Source: JACMJP01 sp046160675
GTDB lineage: Bacteria > Bacteroidota > Bacteroidia > Chitinophagales > BACL12
NCBI GenBank assembly: GCA_046160675.1
Contig: JBJXHH010000006.1
Location: 1 to 22,712, forward strand
DNA: 22,712 nt
Reading direction: 5' to 3'
Below the pieces are notes generated by a model. That model was not told where the DNA came from and made no database searches. It saw nothing but the letters and a program-made list of their open reading frames with translations. Positions 1-6,173 of this stretch are shown here, one piece after another (the stretch's first letter is position 1; the number at the start of each line of letters is the position of its first letter). The position numbers and the translations under genes were made by a program.

Positions 1-491
1 CTGTCCGTACTTTCATCAAAAATAATCTTGCTGATTGCATTACGCAAAACTATGCTCATGTTGATACCATTGCAGGTGTAGCAACAGCTGGTATTCCGCA
101 TGGTGTTTTAGTTGCAGAAGTTTTAAACAAACCTTTCATTTATGTACGAAGTGAAGCGAAAAAACATGGGCTCACCAACCAGATTGAAGGTAAAATATCG
201 AAAGGAGACAATGTTGTAGTGATTGAGGATTTAATTTCTACAGGTATGAGCAGTTTGCATGCAGTGGATGTTATACGAAATGCTGGAGGAAACGTTTTAG
301 GTTTAAATGCCCTATTCACTTATGGATTTACTACAGCCGAGGCTGCTTTTGCTGAATCTGATTGTTCATTCATTACACTTACAGATTATCCAGTGATGAT
401 AGAGTATGCCATTGAAAGTGGAATCATTCCGGCTGAGATGTTAACTGTGTTGCTGAAATGGCGAAAAAATCCAGATGTATGGATGCAATAA
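1..491 (+). CDS. pyrE: Orotate phosphoribosyltransferase, 5' end missing
   Basis: This enzyme transfers ribose phosphate from PRPP to orotate, giving OMP in de novo pyrimidine synthesis in the cytoplasm. The open frame runs from base 3 and about 162 C-terminal residues are visible. The family is usually about 210 residues, so roughly 50 are missing upstream of the window. Diagnostic segments are YVRSEAKKHG followed by IEGK, the flexible catalytic loop, and the PRPP-binding motif VVVIEDLISTGMSS at about bases 208-255. The substrate-contacting stretch TIAGVATAGIPHG is also present. The sequence is uninterrupted to its TAA stop. The next gene begins inside or just after its 3' end, which suggests one transcript. 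Identification is secure from the motifs; only the start is outside the window. Confidence 0.95.
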   Translation, partial: VRTFIKNNLADCITQNYAHVDTIAGVATAGIPHGVLVAEVLNKPFIYVRSEAKKHGLTNQIEGKISKGDNVVVIEDLISTGMSSLHAVDVIRNAGGNVLGLNALFTYGFTTAEAAFAESDCSFITLTDYPVMIEYAIESGIIPAEMLTVLLKWRKNPDVWMQ

Positions 492-946
492 TTACTTACA
501 TGCTTCCTTGCGTCTTCACCGCATTGGCTTGTTGTTTCTTGTTTTATTTTTTCTTAAATCATACAATTTCATCAGGCCTGGAGACTTTATCCGGCAGTAT
601 AATTCAAGAAAGCATAATGCAATCTAAATCAATTCAAAAAATGCAGACAGATATTTTGTTTCAGTTTGATGATTTTATGCAAAATCGGCTTACCTCAGAG
701 ATGCCGGTTTTAAAAATGTTCATAGATGATAAGCTGATTGTTGAATTAAAAGCTGTCTTTGAAAAGGAAATGCAAACAATACTTCCTACAGTTTTAAAAA
801 ACAACCTTTCCTATACTTCAAACCTGAAGGCTCAACTACGCCCACTCATCAGGCGCAACTTGAGTAAAAAACTTTGGTTGTATTTTGTCTTTGCAATAAT
901 TTCATCTCTACTCATTGGAGTTTTATTTAATACCCTTCTCACCTGA
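458..946 (+). CDS. Hypothetical protein with two terminal membrane helices
   Basis: I do not recognise the family. The protein is up to 162 residues. A hydrophobic helix lies near the N terminus (about residues 15-34, starting MLPCVFTALACC) and another at the C terminus (about 139-161, LWLYFVFAIISSLLIG). Between them are about 100 polar residues of probable helical character. A basic stretch (RRNLSKK) precedes the second helix. The start is uncertain. ATG at 458 overlaps pyrE by 34 bases, ATG at 479 overlaps by 13, and ATG at 500 leaves an 8-base gap. No clear ribosome-binding site decides between them. The WD40 gene starts 5 bases after its stop, so it probably belongs to the pyrE-dcd transcript. 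A resemblance to DUF445-type proteins crossed my mind but I cannot support it. Confidence 0.7.
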   Translation: MAKKSRCMDAIITYMLPCVFTALACCFLFYFFLNHTISSGLETLSGSIIQESIMQSKSIQKMQTDILFQFDDFMQNRLTSEMPVLKMFIDDKLIVELKAVFEKEMQTILPTVLKNNLSYTSNLKAQLRPLIRRNLSKKLWLYFVFAIISSLLIGVLFNTLLT

Positions 947-951
947 CCATC

Positions 952-1878
952 ATGTTACCCTCCCAAATTGAAGTACAAAAATCAGAAACTTTCGCTGGGC
1001 ATTCTGCTGCAATATTCACTGTTTGCAAAGGGTTACAGGAAAACACTTTTTTAAGCGGGGCTGGAGATGGATTGGTTGCTGAATGGAATATTGACAATGA
1101 AATACCAGCGAAAGGAATCGCTCAAATTCCCGGGAATATTTTTTCTCTTTGCCTGGTTGATAAATTTAATATGCTGATAATTGGTCAAATGCGGGGTGGT
1201 GTACATGTGATTGACCTCAATACAAAAACTGAAATAAGAAACCTTGGCAGAACAACAGGTTCTGTATATGATCTTTTTTTTCATTCAAGTAAAGACCAGC
1301 TCTTTGTTGCCTCAGAAGATGGAAATTTATACTGTTGGCAGCTACCTGAGTTCTCTTTGGTTCATGCACATAAGATTTCAGGGAAAAGTATTAGACGTAT
1401 AGCATTTGATAAGAAGAGAAATGAATTTGCTTTCGCTTGTAGTGATAATTTCACCTACATTTATGACGATGATGGAATGCATCTTAAAACCAAGCTTTCA
1501 GGACATACAAGTTCGGTATTCAGTGTAATATATCATCCTGAAAGAAATTATTTGCTTACAGGATCAAGAGATGCCCAGCTAGGTGTTTGGGATCTTGAAA
1601 ATTTTCAGCTCAGGCAAATGATCCCTGCACATTTGTATACAATCAATGATATAAAATTTTCTCCGGGTGGAGATTTGTTTGCTACAGCCGGGCGAGACAA
1701 GCACATTAAACTATGGGATGGAGCAAGCCTGGAATTATTAAAGGTAATTGACCTCGAAAAGTACGGGGGGCATGCGCATTCTGTGAATAAATTATTTTGG
1801 AGCAGTTATAACAACAGTCTAATTTCGTGCGGCGATGATAAGATGATTTATTGCTGGGAAATTAGCTATAACACCTGA
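952..1878 (+). CDS. WD40 repeat protein, single seven-bladed propeller
   Basis: The 308-residue protein consists almost entirely of seven WD40-like repeats, at about residues 16-47, 57-90, 100-131, 141-172, 183-216, 226-258 and 272-305. Repeats 5 and 6 are the most canonical, with GH or AH openings and endings such as GVWDLE and IKLWDG. Repeats 2 and 4 are divergent. There is no signal peptide, membrane helix or extra domain, so a cytoplasmic protein-interaction scaffold is likely. This differs from the large WD40 proteins of bacteria, where the propeller is joined to kinase or protease domains. It lies 5 bases after the small membrane protein gene and 2 bases before dcd, so co-transcription is likely. 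No specific function can be assigned; the fold call is firm. Confidence 0.88.
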   Translation: MLPSQIEVQKSETFAGHSAAIFTVCKGLQENTFLSGAGDGLVAEWNIDNEIPAKGIAQIPGNIFSLCLVDKFNMLIIGQMRGGVHVIDLNTKTEIRNLGRTTGSVYDLFFHSSKDQLFVASEDGNLYCWQLPEFSLVHAHKISGKSIRRIAFDKKRNEFAFACSDNFTYIYDDDGMHLKTKLSGHTSSVFSVIYHPERNYLLTGSRDAQLGVWDLENFQLRQMIPAHLYTINDIKFSPGGDLFATAGRDKHIKLWDGASLELLKVIDLEKYGGHAHSVNKLFWSSYNNSLISCGDDKMIYCWEISYNT

Positions 1879-1880
1879 TT

Positions 1881-2417
1881 ATGATTCTTACTGATAAAAA
1901 AATATTAACCGAAATTGAAAAAGGAACTATCCTGATAGAACCTTACCGCAAAGAGTGCCTCGGCACAAACTCATATGATGTTCATCTTGGGCGTTATTTA
2001 GCCGTCTACAAAAACCACATTTTGGATGCAAAGCAACATAATGAGATTATGGAGTTAGTAATTCCTGACGAGGGGTTTGTAATACACCCAGGCATTTTGT
2101 ATCTCGGGGTTACTGAAGAATACACTGAAACACATGCGCATGTCCCTTTCCTTGAAGGTAAATCAAGTGTTGGCAGACTCGGCATAGATATTCATGCAAC
2201 GGCAGGCAAAGGTGATGTCGGCTTTTGTAACACCTGGACGCTCGAAATTTCCTGTGCTCAGCCAGTGCGTATTTACGCTGGCATGCCTATTGGGCAACTC
2301 ATTTATTTTACTGTTGATGGCGAAATTGAAAACTACTATAACAAAAAGAAGAATGCGAAGTATGTGAACAGAACCATCCGCCCGGTGGAGAGCATGATGT
2401 ATTTAAACAAGTTTTGA
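1881..2417 (+). CDS. dcd: dCTP deaminase
   Basis: This enzyme deaminates dCTP to dUTP, feeding dTMP synthesis; some family members also hydrolyse dUTP to dUMP. The 178-residue length is normal. The signature block runs over residues 92-122: EGKSSVGRLG with the nucleotide-binding Ser and Arg, HATAGKGDVGF, then TWTLE, where Glu122 matches the catalytic general base. The trimer-core segment AGMPIGQLIYF follows at 133-143. The loop between HATAG and GF is slightly unusual (KGDV rather than the common FIDP). I cannot tell a monofunctional deaminase from a bifunctional deaminase/dUTPase. The gene starts 2 bases after the WD40 gene. Its TGA is immediately adjacent to the stop codon of the convergent porT gene, leaving no room for a separate terminator. 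Confidence 0.93.
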   Translation: MILTDKKILTEIEKGTILIEPYRKECLGTNSYDVHLGRYLAVYKNHILDAKQHNEIMELVIPDEGFVIHPGILYLGVTEEYTETHAHVPFLEGKSSVGRLGIDIHATAGKGDVGFCNTWTLEISCAQPVRIYAGMPIGQLIYFTVDGEIENYYNKKKNAKYVNRTIRPVESMMYLNKF

Positions 2418-3116
2418 TTAGCCTTCTAAATTGATACTTACAAGCAGCGTTCTTGAAAATAATTTATTAATCACCCTTGAGTAAATTAAATTTTCGTCAG
2501 GAGAATGTAGTTCTAAAAATCCGTTTGAGAGTTTGATTTCCGGGCAGAAAATGAAATAGGGAAAATAAAATTCAAAACCAAAACCATAGTTGACAGCTAA
2601 ATCATGTGCATCAATCTTAACTAATTCTTCAGCATTTCTTGCCTTTGCATTTGATTGCAAATCATAAGCATATTTTATCCCACCTATAACATACACTTTC
2701 ATGTCTTTATAAGAATCGCTTTTAAACTTAAGATCAACGGGAAAGTCAAAATAGATAGATTCTATAACCTGTACAGGTTCGGTAGCATCAAACAAAGTAT
2801 AGTTCAGGTCCTTCTCAGAAAATGAAAGTGATGGGATAAAACGGAGGTCAAAATGATCACTAATTCGCAGGTTTGAAATAATGCCCAGATTAAATCCTGG
2901 TCCTTTAGAAGACTCTACTACATAAACAGAGTCATTATATAAAAAATCGCTGCTTTGCGTCACAATAAAGTTTGAGTTATTGTAACCGAGTGTTATACCG
3001 AAATGATAGGGTTTGAGAGAAAAACGGTTCTCATACTCCCGTACAGTAAATTGAGCCTTAGCAGTAATTGGAATAAAAACAGCAATCAATACAAGAACGT
3101 TTAAAATATTTCTCAT
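2418..3116 (-). CDS. porT: PorT-like outer-membrane barrel protein, type IX secretion
   Basis: PorT (SprT in Flavobacterium) is an outer-membrane-associated beta-barrel protein needed for type IX secretion and gliding in Bacteroidota. The start is fixed at 3116 because its ATG forms an ATGA overlap with the TGA of ubiE; this gives 232 residues. An upstream in-frame ATG at 3140 would bury the signal peptide. Residues 1-22 form a signal peptide ending AKA before Gln. The rest alternates short amphipathic strands, for example YHFGITLGYNNSNF, FNLGIISNLRI and VNYGFGFEFYF, and ends in a final strand TLLVSINLEG. The position directly behind ubiE matches what I remember of porT in other Bacteroidota, and it supports the name over a generic barrel protein. 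No other por/gld genes are in this window. Confidence 0.82.
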   Translation of the reverse strand: MRNILNVLVLIAVFIPITAKAQFTVREYENRFSLKPYHFGITLGYNNSNFIVTQSSDFLYNDSVYVVESSKGPGFNLGIISNLRISDHFDLRFIPSLSFSEKDLNYTLFDATEPVQVIESIYFDFPVDLKFKSDSYKDMKVYVIGGIKYAYDLQSNAKARNAEELVKIDAHDLAVNYGFGFEFYFPYFIFCPEIKLSNGFLELHSPDENLIYSRVINKLFSRTLLVSINLEG

Positions 3117-3838
3117 TTTTCTGCTGTGTAGAGTGAACATACCCCGAAGGTTAATCGAATACTTTTAGTGTTTTTGAATCCAGCCATTTCTAACTCATTT
3201 AAAAAATCATCCCCATCAGGAAAAGTTGAGACAGATTTTGATAAATATTTGTATGCTGCTTTGTCTTTGCTAATCAAACGCCCGATTAGTGGGCATATTG
3301 TTTTAAAGTATAAATTAAACAGTTGTTTTACAGGAAATTTTCGGGGTTTCGAAAATTCAAGGATGACAACCGGGGAACCCGGTTTTAAAACCCTGCACAT
3401 TTCTTTTAACCCAGCTTGCAGGTTCTCAAAATTCCTTACACCAAATGCAACTGTTACTGCATCAAAACTATTTTCTTGAAACTGTAAATTTTCTGAATCT
3501 CCTTTTAAGAATTGCATTTTGCCAGAGAGGTTTTTAGCAAGAATTTTTTTTCTCCCTATCTCAAGCATTTCCTCAGAAATATCAATTCCAATTATGGTTT
3601 CCGGGTTGGCTTTTAATGCCGCAAAACTGAAATCGCCGGTACCGCAGGCAATATCTAATATCGTTTGTGGGTTAAACTTTTTTAACCTTTTTATTGCAAT
3701 GTTTCTCCAATAAACATCTACTCCTAAACTGAGAATATGATTAAGTCTGTCATATGTTGGAGCAATGTTGTTGAACATTGTTTCTACCTGCGCCTTCTTA
3801 TGCTCTGTGGTATTGTAAGGAGTAACTATTTTCTGCAT
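3113..3838 (-). CDS. ubiE: Demethylmenaquinone methyltransferase
   Basis: This enzyme methylates demethylmenaquinone with S-adenosylmethionine, the last step of menaquinone (vitamin K2) synthesis at the cytoplasmic membrane. The ATG at 3838 gives 241 residues and the expected N terminus, MQKIVTPYNTTEHKKAQVE; an in-frame TTG 12 bases upstream is less likely. SAM motif I is LDIACGTGDF (residues 61-70), followed by GIDIS (84-88). The family signatures are DAVTVAFGVRNFENL (126-140) and YKYLSKSVSTFPDGDDF (197-213). Since no quinone genes other than this one are visible, the choice of menaquinone over ubiquinone rests on the phylum. It is divergent from engB across a short intergenic gap and translationally coupled to porT downstream. 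A TAATTTTG box lies just upstream of the start. Confidence 0.93.
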   Translation of the reverse strand: MQKIVTPYNTTEHKKAQVETMFNNIAPTYDRLNHILSLGVDVYWRNIAIKRLKKFNPQTILDIACGTGDFSFAALKANPETIIGIDISEEMLEIGRKKILAKNLSGKMQFLKGDSENLQFQENSFDAVTVAFGVRNFENLQAGLKEMCRVLKPGSPVVILEFSKPRKFPVKQLFNLYFKTICPLIGRLISKDKAAYKYLSKSVSTFPDGDDFLNELEMAGFKNTKSIRLTFGVCSLYTAEK

Positions 3839-3847
3839 TGAATTTTG

Positions 3848-3855
3848 CAAAATTA
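3848..3855 (-). promoter_or_regulatory. Candidate -7 box (TAATTTTG) for ubiE
   Basis: On the minus strand TAATTTTG matches the Bacteroidota -7 consensus TAnnTTTG exactly. It ends 9 bases before the chosen ubiE ATG, so the leader would be only a few bases long. I could not find a convincing TTTG/TTG box 19-21 bases upstream. The match could be chance in AT-rich DNA. Confidence 0.35.
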
Positions 3856-3900
3856 CTGAATTATGTTTCGTCGTTAAGCATTTACTAAACAGTGTCGTTG

Positions 3901-3908
3901 TATTTTTG
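3901..3908 (+). promoter_or_regulatory. Candidate -7 box (TATTTTTG) for engB
   Basis: TATTTTTG fits TAnnTTTG exactly and ends 4 bases before the GTG I chose as the engB start. If real, the engB mRNA would be leaderless or nearly so. No good -33 element is visible at the expected distance. If translation began at the GTG at 3892 instead, the box would lie inside the gene. Confidence 0.33.
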
Positions 3909-3912
3909 TTCT

Positions 3913-4503
3913 GTGATCATCCGCAGCGCAAAATTTATCAGTAGCTTCACCGATGTTAAAAAATGTCCGCAAACAAATTTGAAGGAATTTGCATTCATTG
4001 GCAGAAGCAATGTTGGCAAATCGTCACTTATCAATATGCTCACGGGTTTTAATAGCCTGGCAAAAACTTCATCAAACCCTGGTAAAACACAAACCATGAA
4101 TTACTTTCTTATCAATGAAAACTGGCATCTTGTTGACCTTCCCGGCTATGGTTATGCCAAAGTGAGCAAAGGGCAGAGAGCTGATTGGGGTAAAATGATA
4201 AAAAATTATCTCATCGAAAGGGAAAACCTGTTTTGTGTGTTTCAGTTGATCGATGGCTCCATCTCACCTCAAAAAATTGATGTTGAGTTTACAAACTGGA
4301 TGGGCGAACATGCTATCCCTTTTATGCTGGTATTTACAAAAACAGATAAAAAAAATAAAGCAGGCGGTGATGCAGTACAGATGTACGAAAATGAGTTATT
4401 GCAAAGCTGGGAAACCTTACCGAAAAAATTTATTACCTCTGCAAAAAACAAAAACGGAAAAGGAGAAATACTTGCTTTTATTGAAAATGCATTGGAAAAT
4501 TAA
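3913..4503 (+). CDS. engB: Ribosome biogenesis GTPase EngB/YsxC
   Basis: EngB is an essential GTPase acting late in assembly of the large ribosomal subunit. The GTG at 3913 gives 196 residues beginning MIIRSAKFISS, which agrees with the usual N terminus of Bacteroidota homologues; a GTG at 3892 would add seven atypical residues. The motifs are G1 GRSNVGKS (residues 30-37), the switch I region TSSNPGKTQTMNYF (52-65), G3 DLPGYGYAKVSK (75-86), G4 TKTD (142-145) and G5 TSAK (175-178). The GYGYAKVSK segment after G3 is diagnostic for EngB among the TrmE-Era-EngA-like GTPases. It is transcribed divergently from ubiE and ends 23 bases before the convergent hydrolase gene. I see nothing abnormal in it apart from the non-ATG start. 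Confidence 0.95.
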   Translation: MIIRSAKFISSFTDVKKCPQTNLKEFAFIGRSNVGKSSLINMLTGFNSLAKTSSNPGKTQTMNYFLINENWHLVDLPGYGYAKVSKGQRADWGKMIKNYLIERENLFCVFQLIDGSISPQKIDVEFTNWMGEHAIPFMLVFTKTDKKNKAGGDAVQMYENELLQSWETLPKKFITSAKNKNGKGEILAFIENALEN

Positions 4504-4526
4504 ACGCATTTTTCTGCATGCTTATT

Positions 4527-5303
4527 TTATGTTTCAAGAAACTTCATTACTAAAGCATTAAACTCCTCTGGTTGTTCCATGTTTGAGAGATGACCGGCAT
4601 TCTGTATAGTATGCAATATAGAGCCTGCAATCTGTTCATTCAAAGTTTGCGAAAATACTGGCGGGGTTAATGCATCGTCTGCGCCAACAAGAATAAGAGC
4701 CGGCACTTTAATATCTTTTAGAAATTCTTTTGAGTTTATTCGCATTGCAAGCGCTGCTGTTGCACTTTGCATAGCCAGGGCAGTTTGCTGTTCCATCATT
4801 TCCCGAACATCAGTTACCACCCGTGGTTTATTATCAATTGTATGCTTGCTCATTAACTTTCCAAGCAGCCCTTCAATCACTTCATTTTGTTTGCCATCCT
4901 GCAATTTTGTTATTGTTGCTGCCCTGTTTAACAGCCCTGTATTGTCGTCATTCTCCGCTTTTGTGTCTGCAAGAATTACTTTGGAAATCCGTTCAGGAAA
5001 TTTCTGCATACATCTGAGAATTATATATCCACCAATAGAGAGCCCGCATAACACTGCTTTGTTGAGGTTTTCATCATTCATCATCTGCAGTATGTCGTCA
5101 GCATAAGTATCTATTGTACAGAAAACTGCATCATTGCTTAAGTTTTTTCCAAAGCAACGCATATCGGGAACAAAAAGAGTGTATTGATCTTTCAGCACTA
5201 AAATTTGCTGTGCCCACATTCGACCGTCCAGGGGGAATGCATGTAAAAAAATGATGTTTTCCGAACCGGAGCCGAATTTTTCGTAAGTGATCTTTTGTAT
5301 CAT
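4527..5303 (-). CDS. Alpha/beta-fold hydrolase
   Basis: The 258-residue protein is a single alpha/beta-hydrolase domain without a signal peptide, so it is cytoplasmic. The nucleophile elbow is CGLSIGG with Ser89. The catalytic acid is probably in VGADDALTPP (Asp209 or Asp210), and the catalytic His is His238 in NAGHLSNMEQP. The oxyanion region is FLHAFPLDGRMW (residues 19-30). This pattern resembles the 3-oxoadipate enol-lactonase/esterase branch, but substrate cannot be read from sequence and no aromatic-degradation genes are nearby. A perfect TATTTTTG box lies 17 bases upstream of the ATG and follows a hairpin that may end the preceding gene, so this gene may have its own promoter. It converges on engB. 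Confidence 0.88.
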   Translation of the reverse strand: MIQKITYEKFGSGSENIIFLHAFPLDGRMWAQQILVLKDQYTLFVPDMRCFGKNLSNDAVFCTIDTYADDILQMMNDENLNKAVLCGLSIGGYIILRCMQKFPERISKVILADTKAENDDNTGLLNRAATITKLQDGKQNEVIEGLLGKLMSKHTIDNKPRVVTDVREMMEQQTALAMQSATAALAMRINSKEFLKDIKVPALILVGADDALTPPVFSQTLNEQIAGSILHTIQNAGHLSNMEQPEEFNALVMKFLET

Positions 5304-5320
5304 AATTATTTTCTAAAGCT

Positions 5321-5328
5321 CAAAAATA
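5321..5328 (-). promoter_or_regulatory. Candidate -7 box (TATTTTTG) for the hydrolase gene
   Basis: The minus strand reads TATTTTTG, an exact match to TAnnTTTG, with 17 bases between its end and the hydrolase ATG. It is also part of the T-rich run after the preceding hairpin. A -33 box is not evident, since that position falls within the hairpin. Confidence 0.4.
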
Positions 5329-5331
5329 CAA

Positions 5332-5355
5332 ATACATCCTCCTGAAAGGATGTAT
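5332..5355 (-). terminator. Hairpin terminator after the outer-membrane protein gene
   Basis: A perfect 9-bp stem (5332-5340 with 5347-5355, ATACATCCT and its complement) encloses a 6-base loop. On the minus strand it is followed by TTTGTATTTTTG. It lies 28 bases after the stop codon of the barrel gene at 5384 and before the hydrolase promoter box. The stem is AT-rich, so it is of moderate strength. Confidence 0.6.
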
Positions 5356-5383
5356 CTGGTCTTACCTATGAATGAAAAGCCTA

Positions 5384-5968
5384 TCAAAAGTGAATTCCAA
5401 CATTAACAGTAGCATAATTTGTTTTACCATCAAACTCATCACTGAATAATTCACTCACTCCAAAGTTATACCCAACATCAAGACTGAACAACATGATATC
5501 AAGCCCTGCACCCAATCCTCCATTTATCCGGACTTGCCTAAAATCACTTGCTACTAATTCAACATCATTTAATGGAACGTCAACTAATAATGAAAATGTT
5601 GGTCCGCCATAAATTCTTACATTCACTATATTATCAGTCATAGGCAGCAGATTCGCACCAATGTAAAGAGGCGCATTCAGAGTTTTCAGCACTACTTCGT
5701 CGCTTCTCGTTACAGAGGCAGAATCCACAAAGTGAAAGTCACCTTTCATGCGCTGATATTCAACACCTATTTGACCATAAAGAACTTCCCCCTTCCTGTA
5801 AAAAACTCCTATCTGATAACCGGCTTTGTTGTCTGTAGTAAGTTCAGGGCTTTGTATATTCATGTTAGGAAAATTAGCGCCCAAGTAAATTCCTGCTGCA
5901 GATCCGCCCTGGGCGAATGCACTTGAACACAGTAAAAAACAAGCAGCCAAAATAAATACATTTTTCAT
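5384..5968 (-). CDS. Small outer-membrane beta-barrel protein (PorT-like fold)
   Basis: The ATG at 5968 gives 194 residues beginning with a signal peptide, MKNVFILAACFLLCSSAFAQ, with cleavage after AFA. The longer frame up to 6028 would put 20 extra residues in front of it and is unlikely. The mature part is about 175 residues of alternating strands such as AAGIYLGANFPNM, AGYQIGVFYRKG, GQIGVEYQRM, LYIGANLLPM and FSLDVGYNFGV. It ends TVNVGIHF with a terminal Phe, as outer-membrane barrels usually do. The size fits an eight-stranded barrel. The specific function is unknown. It has its own promoter-like region overlapped by a perfect palindrome and a hairpin terminator downstream, so it seems to be a single, possibly repressor-controlled, transcription unit. 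Confidence 0.85.
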   Translation of the reverse strand: MKNVFILAACFLLCSSAFAQGGSAAGIYLGANFPNMNIQSPELTTDNKAGYQIGVFYRKGEVLYGQIGVEYQRMKGDFHFVDSASVTRSDEVVLKTLNAPLYIGANLLPMTDNIVNVRIYGGPTFSLLVDVPLNDVELVASDFRQVRINGGLGAGLDIMLFSLDVGYNFGVSELFSDEFDGKTNYATVNVGIHF

Positions 5969-6000
5969 ACAAATTGATTTAGATACAATGTTGAAGTAAA

Positions 6001-6028
6001 ATATTAGTCCAACAGTGGTAGGTGTCAA
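6001..6028 (-). promoter_or_regulatory. Candidate promoter of the barrel protein gene
   Basis: On the minus strand TTGACA (6023-6028) is followed after 16 bases by TAATAT (6001-6006), a sigma-70-like -35/-10 pair. The TTG is also compatible with a Bacteroidota -33 box, but TATTTTAC is only a partial match to TAnnTTTG. The start codon lies 32 bases downstream. The -35 box overlaps one arm of the palindrome at 6025-6050. Confidence 0.4.
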
Positions 6029-6050
6029 TTAGTTACATGTAACTAATTGA
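6025..6050. promoter_or_regulatory. Perfect 26-bp palindrome, probable operator
   Basis: The 26 bases are perfectly self-complementary, with the core TTAGTTACATGTAACTAA and no spacer. The centre lies about 69 bases upstream of the barrel gene's ATG, and one arm overlaps the candidate -35 box. This is the geometry expected of a dimeric repressor site (a winged-helix or TetR-like protein). No regulator gene is adjacent. There is no T-run after it, so a terminator is unlikely. Confidence 0.55.
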
Positions 6051-6055
6051 TAATC

Positions 6056-6069
6056 AACAAAATTTTGTT
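6056..6069. repeat. 14-bp palindrome beside the operator-like site
   Basis: AACAAAATTTTGTT is perfectly self-complementary and starts 5 bases after the 26-bp palindrome. It is very AT-rich and could be chance, a second weak protein-binding site, or a flexible element. Between 6070 and 6173 the only other structure is an 8-bp inverted repeat (TGGGAAAA at 6092-6099 with its complement at 6119-6126, 19-base loop) lacking a T-run; it might mark the end of ilvE transcripts. Confidence 0.3.
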
Positions 6070-6173
6070 ATTTAGATATGTAGGGCGCTGCTGGGAAAAT
6101 ATATTCTATGATGCAAATTTTTCCCACTGTGCGGAGTAATTTAGCTTTTTTCGGATTTGGAGTATTTGCAGAT

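Noticed and set aside
5969..6028. N-terminal extension of the barrel protein to the ATG at 6028
   Set aside because: It would place 20 residues ahead of a clean signal peptide and start inside the palindrome and promoter.
6092..6126. 8-bp inverted repeat (TGGGAAAA) considered as the ilvE terminator
   Set aside because: The loop is 19 bases and no T-run follows on the ilvE strand, so it does not fit an intrinsic terminator.
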